This document shows positions 1 to 5,340 of a stretch of 11,001 nt of DNA, piece by piece. Below the pieces are notes generated by a model. It saw nothing but the letters and a program-made list of their open reading frames with translations, had not been told where the DNA came from and ran no database searches. The stretch spans positions 1 through 11,001 of the forward strand of contig CAKUGX010000059.1 of the NCBI GenBank assembly GCA_934654765.1, read 5' to 3'. Every line of letters starts with the position of its first letter. Position 1 is the stretch's first letter. Made by a program: the position numbers and the translations under genes. Origin of the DNA: an uncultured Collinsella sp. (GTDB lineage Bacteria > Actinomycetota > Coriobacteriia > Coriobacteriales > Coriobacteriaceae).

Positions 1-526
1 CGCCCTTCGGCTCCGAACGCACGCTCGCCTACGACCCGGCGACCAAAGCGTACTGGCAGCTGTTCGTCAACGGCAGCTCCTCCGAGGTCGGCGCGGGCGG
101 CTACACGCTCAAGGACGGCGACTCCGTCGTCTGGTGCTACTCGAAGTACGGCGACCCCGCTCCCGTCGCCAAGATCTCGGCCACGTGCTCCGTCGTCGGC
201 ATCGACGCCAATGGCGCCCAGCAGACCTGGGCCGCAGCCCAGAGCATCACGCTGAAGGAGGGCTCGACCGCGGCCGACCTCTCCGAGCAGCTCTTCAAGC
301 AGGCCGGCCTCAAGGCCGACTACGACCCCAGCGGCAGCTGGGGCTGGGCGCTCAACTCGATCACGTCGCCCTTCGGCTCCGAACGCACGCTCGCCTACGA
401 CCCGGCGACCAAAGCGTACTGGCAGCTGTTCGTCAACGGCAGCGCCTCCGAGGTCGGCGCGGGCGGCTATACGCTCAAGGACGGCGACTCCGTCGTCTGG
501 TGCTACTCGAAGTACGGCGACCCCGC
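1..526 (+). repeat. 366-base tandem coding repeat (122-residue unit), nearly identical copies
   Basis: Bases 1-160 match 367-526 with only two differences that I could find (77/443 and 104/470). The period is 366 bases, or 122 codons, so the reading frame is kept. The first copy is cut by the window edge, so more copies may lie to the left. The next unit, starting near 525, encodes the same domain type but is strongly diverged in DNA and protein. This points to a recent duplication or gene conversion limited to the upstream units. Confidence 0.9.
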
Positions 527-3161
527 GCCCGCCAATCAGATTTCCGTTAGCTGCACCGTTATCGGCCAGGACACCTCGGGTGCTCAGCAGACATGGGCGC
601 AGCCCACGACAGCTTTGGTGGAAGAGGGCGCGACCGCTGCTGATCTTTCCGAGCAGGCCTTTAAAAAGGCTGGCATTGGCGCCAAAACGGGGAAAGGCAC
701 GTACGGCTGGTATCTCGAGTCGCTGACTTCACCGTTCAACAAGACCGTGACGCTTTCGAGCGAGAAAGTTAACGAAAACACTTGGAAATTCTGGCAGTTC
801 TTCGTTAACGGTCAGACGGCCAATGTCGGCGCGGGCAATTACACACTCAAGGCCGGGGACAAGGTTACCTGGGTCTATGGCTTTGATGGAACCATGCCCG
901 GCCAGGTTTCCGTTTCAATGGAGATCATCGGTAAGAAGGATGAGAAGGCGCAGCGCTGGACCGATCCTTCGACGCAGGTGTTTGTCGAGGGCACGACGAT
1001 CAAGGACGCTTCCGCTGCCTACTTCGATGCCATTGGCATTGAGTCCAAGATGTACGACCAATTTGGTTATTGGGGTGTTCATAGTCTTGTCTCCCCGCTT
1101 GATGGCACCGAGCTGTCGGGTGCATGGTCGTTCTTTGTCAACGGCGTTCCCGGGCCTCAGCTCGATAGCGATTACGTGCTCAAGTCGGGCGACAAAATCG
1201 TCTGGGCTTACGCCCCTGGCGACACCGTTCCTAATCCCGATGAAGTCGTAGTCGATCCGAGCGCTTCGCGCCCGACCGATTGGAAAGCCGACTGGAGTGG
1301 CAATTCCAATGCGGTGGTCAAGAACGTGTCCACGCCTACGGGCGCGCTGGCAAGCTCTTGGACGTTCGATTGGAGGGCCTACTCGGGTGCCACGTATCCC
1401 AATGCGAGCGAGCCTATTGTCGTGAACGGCAACGTTTACCTTGCCGTGAACAAGCGTTTGCTTAAGATCGACGCCGAGTCGGGCAAGGTGCTTGCCGAGT
1501 CGAACCTTCAGACTGCGATTGGCTACACCACGCGTCCGATTTATACGAAAGGCTTGGTCATCGTCCCGCTTGACGGCGGTGCGGTCCAGGCTCTGACGGC
1601 CGATACGCTGACGACGGTTTGGGTCACTGACTCTGTGAGCAAATCTGCCCAGTCAAATTCCCAGTTGACGGTCGATGGCAACTATCTCTACGTTGGCACC
1701 GTTGATGTCGACTATGGAACGAGTACGTACAATAACGGTCATCTGACGCGTATTAATATACTGACCGGCGCTGTTTCTTGGCAGCATGTTAATGCTGATG
1801 AGGGCTACTACTGGACGAGCGCTACAGTGGGCGACGGCTATATTCTGGTTCCGACGAGTGCAGGTACCGTTGAGATGCTGAGCAAGTCGACGGGTGATGT
1901 GCTCGGCAGCGTTTCGGTTGGTGCCATCGTCAACTCCGGCTGTGTACTGTCCAAAGACGGCAAGCATGCCTATGTGATCTCGCGTGACGGCAAGCTCCAC
2001 GTGCTGGCACTGTCGGACGCAAACGCAAGGGCCTCTTCGCGCATTTCCGAAGAACGCGTCATCGATCTTGGTCTTACGGGTTGTGCCTGCATGCCCACGC
2101 TGTATGGCAATAAGCTGATTGTCGGTGGCGAGGTTTCTGGCGGTTCGGCGCTGGCGATTGTCGACCTTGATAATGACTTTGCTACGACGTTGGTTTCGTC
2201 TGCCGATGGCTCCGTGCTTCCTGCCGGTGGCATCAAGGGCGCACCGCTCGTGAGTGTCCAGGCGGATGACACGTACGTTTATTTCACTGTCAACTATGGT
2301 GCGACTTCCGACTATGTGAACTACACCTCGGGCGGTGGCGTGTATCGCTACAAGATGGGTGACGCACAGGCGACCGGTGCGTTTAGCGCAGCGGGACACA
2401 ACAATTACTGTGACTCGCCGATTGCCTGCGATGCCAAGGGTAACCTCTACTACATCAACGATTCCGGCACGCTTTTCAAGCTGAGCGGTGGCGTTAAGGT
2501 CTCGTTTGAGACTGGCGAGGGTTCTAAGGTCGACTTCCAGACTACGGCCGACGGCAAGCTGGCCAAGCCGGCCGATCCGACGCGCGATGGCTACACTTTC
2601 GGCGGTTGGTTCACCGATGAGGCTTGCACGCAGGCGTATGACTTCAGTACGCCGGTGACGGCCGATCTGACGCTGTATGCCAAGTGGACCAAGAATGCTG
2701 TTAACCCTGGCGGCAATGGCGGTTCTGGCACTAATGGTGGCAACGGTGGCGCTGGCAACGGTTCCGGCGCTGGCGCTGGCACTGGCACGGGTTCCGGCTC
2801 CGGCTCCAAGGGCCAGCAGGCCGGCGGCGCTATCGCCCCGGGTCATAAGCCGACGACCAAGACGACGGTGTCGACCAAGACCGAGACCAAGGACAACAAG
2901 TCCGACAAGAAGGACACCGATAAGTCCGATAAGAAGGACGAGAAGAAGTCTGACAAGAAGTCTGACAAGAAGGACAGCAAGTCCGACAAGAAGTCCGATT
3001 CCAAGTCCGATACGGGTGCTGCTTCCACGACCACTGCTAAGAAGTCCTCTAGTGCTTCTGAGCAGGAGACTGGCACCAATCCGCTCGCCATTGTTGGCGT
3101 TGCCGCCGGCGTCATCGGTCTCGCCATCGTCGGCGTGTTCGTGTTCACCAAACGTCGGTAG
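1..3161 (+). CDS. Large modular surface protein: DUF4430 repeats, PQQ-like beta-propeller, InlB B-repeat, C-terminal membrane anchor (5' partial)
   Basis: The frame is open from base 3, so this is the 3' part of a longer gene; 1,052 residues are visible and no start is seen. An in-frame TTG at 615 could be mistaken for a start, but it lies inside a repeat. Visible order: a partial DUF4430-type repeat (residues 1-52), a full one (53-174), two diverged ones (about 175-297 and 298-412, each with a W/F-x-F-V-N-G motif and a GDxxxW strand), then about 400 residues with eight propeller-like strand pairs (LLKIDAESGKVL, LTRINILTGAVSW, GTLFKLSGG). Next come one Listeria-Bacteroides repeat (GYTFGGWFTDEAC to LYAKW, about 830-898), a Gly/Asn/Ser stalk, a Lys/Ser/Asp stalk, and a terminal helix ending in KRR. 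It is probably a cell-envelope protein with an extended stalk, serving adhesion or ligand capture. DUF4430 resembles the transcobalamin C-terminal domain, but the ligand is unknown. No LPxTG motif precedes the helix, so simple membrane anchoring is likelier than sortase attachment. Confidence 0.9.
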   Translation, partial: PFGSERTLAYDPATKAYWQLFVNGSSSEVGAGGYTLKDGDSVVWCYSKYGDPAPVAKISATCSVVGIDANGAQQTWAAAQSITLKEGSTAADLSEQLFKQAGLKADYDPSGSWGWALNSITSPFGSERTLAYDPATKAYWQLFVNGSASEVGAGGYTLKDGDSVVWCYSKYGDPAPANQISVSCTVIGQDTSGAQQTWAQPTTALVEEGATAADLSEQAFKKAGIGAKTGKGTYGWYLESLTSPFNKTVTLSSEKVNENTWKFWQFFVNGQTANVGAGNYTLKAGDKVTWVYGFDGTMPGQVSVSMEIIGKKDEKAQRWTDPSTQVFVEGTTIKDASAAYFDAIGIESKMYDQFGYWGVHSLVSPLDGTELSGAWSFFVNGVPGPQLDSDYVLKSGDKIVWAYAPGDTVPNPDEVVVDPSASRPTDWKADWSGNSNAVVKNVSTPTGALASSWTFDWRAYSGATYPNASEPIVVNGNVYLAVNKRLLKIDAESGKVLAESNLQTAIGYTTRPIYTKGLVIVPLDGGAVQALTADTLTTVWVTDSVSKSAQSNSQLTVDGNYLYVGTVDVDYGTSTYNNGHLTRINILTGAVSWQHVNADEGYYWTSATVGDGYILVPTSAGTVEMLSKSTGDVLGSVSVGAIVNSGCVLSKDGKHAYVISRDGKLHVLALSDANARASSRISEERVIDLGLTGCACMPTLYGNKLIVGGEVSGGSALAIVDLDNDFATTLVSSADGSVLPAGGIKGAPLVSVQADDTYVYFTVNYGATSDYVNYTSGGGVYRYKMGDAQATGAFSAAGHNNYCDSPIACDAKGNLYYINDSGTLFKLSGGVKVSFETGEGSKVDFQTTADGKLAKPADPTRDGYTFGGWFTDEACTQAYDFSTPVTADLTLYAKWTKNAVNPGGNGGSGTNGGNGGAGNGSGAGAGTGTGSGSGSKGQQAGGAIAPGHKPTTKTTVSTKTETKDNKSDKKDTDKSDKKDEKKSDKKSDKKDSKSDKKSDSKSDTGAASTTTAKKSSSASEQETGTNPLAIVGVAAGVIGLAIVGVFVFTKRR
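2899..3012 (+). repeat. Short in-frame micro-repeats encoding a Lys/Ser/Asp stalk
   Basis: The segment is built from variants of AAGTCCGACAAGAAG, with T/C changes at third positions, and encodes runs of KSDKKD, KKSDKK and similar. The product is a highly charged low-complexity spacer between the Gly-rich stalk and the membrane helix. Such tracts change length easily by slippage. The neighbouring surface protein has a compositionally similar Ser/Lys/Asp tract at about 3420-3640, but there the repeats are less regular. Confidence 0.75.
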
Positions 3162-3167
3162 GTGAGG
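3160..3167 (+). promoter_or_regulatory. Ribosome binding site that decides the start of the second surface protein
   Basis: AGGTGAGG overlaps the stop codon of the upstream gene. It lies at a normal distance before the GTG at 3171 but overlaps the other possible GTG at 3162. This favours 3171 as the start and suggests coupled translation with the gene before it. Confidence 0.6.
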
Positions 3168-3170
3168 GCT

Positions 3171-4079
3171 GTGTCCAATAAATCCAAGGACGCTGACCCC
3201 AAGCAACCAGATTCCTCGTTTATCCAGCTTGACGATGCAAAGCAACAGGGCGCCGCTTCGGCGGCGTCCGCCCCTCGCCGCAAGGCGCTCCTCGGCGTTC
3301 TGACTGCCGCGTGCACCATTCTGATCGTCGTCTCGTTGGGTTTCGTCCATCCTTCCGAGAGCGGCGCCTGGTCCATCGACTGGATCATTCAGACCGTGGC
3401 GGGGGAGAGCGTCGTCACCAAGGACACCAAGGCGTCTGGCTCGACTACGACTTCGGGCGAGGCAAGTTCCAAGGATTCCAAGTCATCGAATGACGCAAAA
3501 GATGAGTCCAAGCATTCTGATGAGTCCAAGTCCAAGGACGATTCCGAGTCTTCAAACAAGGAATCGGACAAGAACTCGGATAGCAAGAAGTCCGATGGTC
3601 AGGACGGCAAGAAGTCTGGCGATAAATCCGCTGCCCAAAATACGGGAGCCGGTGATACTTCCAATGCGTCTGGCGGTGCTTCTTCGGGCGGTGGCCAGTC
3701 GTCTGATGGAGCCTCATCCTCTAATGGTGGAAACGCCTCCTCGGGCGGCCAGAGCGGCTCGCAGGAGTCCAGCTACGTTACGGTGACGGTTTCGGTCACA
3801 TCGAGCGCCGTGGGCAATCCTGTGTCTTCTGGTGGCACCTTTACCTTTAACGAAGGCGCTACCGTCTACGATGCCCTGTGCGCGCTGGGCCTTTCCGTCA
3901 ACGCACATGGCTCGTCGTACGGCACGTATGTCTCCGCGATTGGTGGTTTGGCCGAGAAACAGTACGGCGGCACGAGCGGCTGGATGTACTCCGTCAACGG
4001 CACAACGCCTATGACGGCCTGCAGCAACTACGTTCTCTCCAACGGCGACAACGTGGTCTGGTATTACGTTACAGGCTAG
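3171..4079 (+). CDS. N-terminally anchored surface protein with one C-terminal DUF4430 domain
   Basis: The product is 302 residues from the GTG at 3171; a GTG at 3162 would add three residues but has no room for a ribosome binding site. Residues 1-38 are polar and end in PRRK. Residues 39-59 form one hydrophobic helix (ALLGVLTAACTILIVVSLGF), which is a signal anchor by the positive-inside rule or possibly a signal peptide. Residues about 80-199 are Ser/Lys/Asp/Gly-rich low complexity. Residues 200-302 are a DUF4430-type domain with TVYDALCALGL, GWMYSVNG and the final strand GDNVVWYYV. Two cysteines (237 and 284) inside the domain could form a disulfide. The gene follows the larger DUF4430 protein by 9 bases and is followed by a terminator, so the two are probably co-transcribed. 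The likely role is in the envelope, presenting a small binding domain on a flexible stalk; the ligand is not known. Confidence 0.85.
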   Translation: MSNKSKDADPKQPDSSFIQLDDAKQQGAASAASAPRRKALLGVLTAACTILIVVSLGFVHPSESGAWSIDWIIQTVAGESVVTKDTKASGSTTTSGEASSKDSKSSNDAKDESKHSDESKSKDDSESSNKESDKNSDSKKSDGQDGKKSGDKSAAQNTGAGDTSNASGGASSGGGQSSDGASSSNGGNASSGGQSGSQESSYVTVTVSVTSSAVGNPVSSGGTFTFNEGATVYDALCALGLSVNAHGSSYGTYVSAIGGLAEKQYGGTSGWMYSVNGTTPMTACSNYVLSNGDNVVWYYVTG

Positions 4080-4101
4080 AGGCCTCGACATAGCGCGCCA
4101 G

Positions 4102-4139
4102 ACGGGCGGTTCGGACAAACATCCGGGCCGCCCGTTTTT
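4102..4139 (+). terminator. Rho-independent terminator of the surface-protein operon
   Basis: A 14-base-pair stem (4102-4115 with 4122-4135, including two T-G wobbles) closes a 6-base loop and runs into five T residues at 4135-4139. It begins 22 bases after the stop codon of the second surface protein. Confidence 0.92.
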
Positions 4140-4150
4140 CATGCGAATGG

Positions 4151-4167
4151 GACCGGGCCGCCCGGTC
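4151..4167. other. GC-rich hairpin between two terminators
   Basis: GACCGGG and CCCGGTC pair perfectly around a three-base loop. No T-run follows on either strand, so it is not a typical intrinsic terminator. It sits between the plus-strand and minus-strand terminators of two convergent genes. Confidence 0.5.
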
Positions 4168-4178
4168 TCTCGGCAAAC

Positions 4179-4213
4179 AAAAAAACCGGTTGGAACGTGA
4201 ATTCCAACCGGTT
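4179..4213 (-). terminator. Rho-independent terminator of the downstream GtrA-family gene
   Basis: AACCGGTTGGAA at 4184-4195 pairs perfectly with 4202-4213. Read on the minus strand, the 12-base-pair stem is followed by seven T residues (the A-run at 4179-4185). It lies 26 bases beyond the stop codon of the minus-strand GtrA gene. Confidence 0.92.
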
Positions 4214-4239
4214 GCAAATGCGAGGTTATGTTTGACTGA

Positions 4240-4647
4240 CTACGAGCGTGCGCCCTCGAGGAAGAAGCGGCGGCTAAAGTAGTTGTACCAGGTGACCAGG
4301 AACGTGGCGATGGCCTTCATGGCCTGGTAGCCGATGCTCAAAAACGTGACGCCCACAAACATGTACAGGTCGTTGAGGCCCAGGCCAATCACCGACAGGA
4401 TGGTGAAGATCGTGAACTCGCGCTTGCGGCTCATGCCCTCGCGATGGTCGAACACGTACTTCATGCTGAGCCAGTAGTTGACCACGACGGATGTGATGAA
4501 CGAGATCGTGGTGCTCATCAAAAAGTCGAGGTGGAACAGCTCGACAAGCGCAATGAGCATACCCCAGTCGATGCCAAAGGAGATAAGTCCCACGACAGCG
4601 AACTTGAGGAACTGCTTGGTATGAGGTTGTGCCAGCGCCTTGCGCAC
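4240..4647 (-). CDS. GtrA-family membrane protein (copy 1)
   Basis: The product is 135 residues with four hydrophobic segments at about 13-37, 42-60, 78-101 and 106-124, the usual size and layout of the GtrA/DPMS1 family. Family features include KFAVVGLISFGIDWG at the first helix, NYWLSMKYVF after the second, and the basic C-terminal FSRRFFLEG. GtrA proteins are thought to help move lipid-linked sugars across the membrane for glycosyltransferases that modify envelope polymers; the substrate cannot be told here and no glycosyltransferase lies nearby. The start is a GTG with only a weak upstream GGATGTGA as ribosome binding site, and I saw no better start upstream in this frame. It lies 219 bases downstream of a paralogue on the same strand, separated by a strong hairpin, and is closed by its own terminator, so it probably has its own promoter. 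Confidence 0.88.
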   Translation of the reverse strand: MRKALAQPHTKQFLKFAVVGLISFGIDWGMLIALVELFHLDFLMSTTISFITSVVVNYWLSMKYVFDHREGMSRKREFTIFTILSVIGLGLNDLYMFVGVTFLSIGYQAMKAIATFLVTWYNYFSRRFFLEGARS

Positions 4648-4729
4648 GTAATCACATCCAATGCGTTGATGAATCGAGCAGAGGATACTTTAGAGCTTTT
4701 GCAAGGGAAACGTAAGGTCTTTGCCAAGA

Positions 4730-4735
4730 ACTATA
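4730..4735 (-). promoter_or_regulatory. Possible -10 element for GtrA copy 1
   Basis: The minus strand reads TATAGT, a good -10 match, about 80 bases before the GTG start. A TTGCAT sits upstream but at a short 14-base spacing, so the -35 assignment is weak. Confidence 0.35.
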
Positions 4736-4795
4736 CGAACTCGCCAAATATGCAAGACCTAATCCGCAAACGTTGAAAATCTGCCCGTAAACGAG

Positions 4796-4845
4796 CGACG
4801 CCCACGGACGATGCTGCGCTGAGTGCGCGTCGTCCGTGGGTGTCG
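4796..4845 (-). terminator. Long hairpin ending the fbp/GtrA copy 2 transcript
   Basis: Bases 4796-4811 pair with 4830-4845 in a 16-base-pair stem with a single G-T wobble, and GCGC pairs inside the loop. It starts 21 bases beyond the stop of the upstream minus-strand GtrA gene. The downstream T content on that strand is modest (CTCGTTTACG), so termination may be incomplete. Confidence 0.7.
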
Positions 4846-4866
4846 TAATGCTGTAGGGGCATCGAG

Positions 4867-5262
4867 CTACTTGGTCTCGTCGCCCTCCAGGAAAATCTTG
4901 CGGGTCACAAAGTTGTAGACCATGACGAGCGCGGTGGCGCAGATCTTGGCGATATTGGCCTCGAGCCCCAGGCCAGCATTAAGCGCCAGCACAATGCCGT
5001 CGTTGAGCACCAGCCCGATAACGGACAGCACGACAAAGATAATGAACTCGCGGCGGCGGCTCATGCCCTCCTTGTGCGCGAACACGTACTTCATGCTCGC
5101 GACGTAGTTAAAGATGAGCGAGACGATAAAGCCGCTGGTGTTGGCAATTAGGATGTTGAAGCCCAGACCGTAGTGGAGCAGATTCATGATGCCGAAGTCG
5201 ATGACCGTGGCGACGACGCCGACGACGCCGAACTTCATGATCTGCGCAAGGAGCTTTTGCAT
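4867..5262 (-). CDS. GtrA-family membrane protein (copy 2)
   Basis: The product is 131 residues from the ATG at 5262, which has AAGGCAGG at 5267-5274 upstream. An in-frame TTG at 5325 would add a 21-residue Ala/Pro/Arg leader, but it lacks a clear ribosome binding site and is unlike the family N-terminus. Four hydrophobic segments are visible, with the GtrA signatures KFGVVGVVATVIDFG, FNYVASMKYVF and the C-terminal FVTRKIFLEG. It is clearly paralogous to the gene at 4240-4647: both share SMKYVF, EGMSR, REF, LSVIGL, LND and FLEG at matching positions. The role is probably membrane movement of a lipid-linked sugar or another small polyprenyl-linked unit; the substrate is unknown. It follows fbp on the same strand after 78 bases, with an intergenic hairpin but no T-run, so read-through from fbp is plausible. 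Confidence 0.9.
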   Translation of the reverse strand: MQKLLAQIMKFGVVGVVATVIDFGIMNLLHYGLGFNILIANTSGFIVSLIFNYVASMKYVFAHKEGMSRRREFIIFVVLSVIGLVLNDGIVLALNAGLGLEANIAKICATALVMVYNFVTRKIFLEGDETK

Positions 5263-5291
5263 GGTACCTGCCTTAAGCTGGCGCCGGGGCG

Positions 5292-5334
5292 CCGCGGGGA
5301 TGACAAACGCAGCAAGTTTAGCCAATCCCCGCGG
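5292..5334 (-). other. Inverted repeat between fbp and GtrA copy 2
   Basis: CCGCGGGGAT at 5292-5301 pairs perfectly with ATCCCCGCGG at 5325-5334 around a 23-base loop. It lies directly after the fbp stop codon on the minus strand. No T-run follows, so it may be an mRNA-stabilising or partial-termination hairpin that sets the fbp/gtrA ratio. Confidence 0.6.
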
Positions 5335-5340
5335 GCATCG

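Larger units (their letters stand above)
4648..4866. other. Intergenic segment between the two gtrA-like genes
   Basis: This 219-base gap is AT-richer near 4680-4780 than the genes around it. It contains the terminator hairpin of the upstream gtrA-like gene, a possible minus-strand promoter, and a 35-codon plus-strand ORF (4669-4776) without a recognisable ribosome binding site. I support no gene here. Confidence 0.6.

Noticed and set aside
1..526. CRISPR or other non-coding repeat array
   Set aside because: The repeats are 366 bases, in frame, and encode tandem protein domains; there are no short repeats with unique spacers.
134..550. Plus-strand frame overlapping the repeats
   Set aside because: The translation is Arg/Leu-rich and overlaps the surface protein frame, which is open across the whole region and shows repeated domains.
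1653..3350. Long minus-strand open frame antisense to the surface protein
   Set aside because: It is a by-product of G/C-ending codons and repeat composition. The plus-strand frame has recognisable domains and the antisense translation is Arg/Leu/Gly-rich with no family features.
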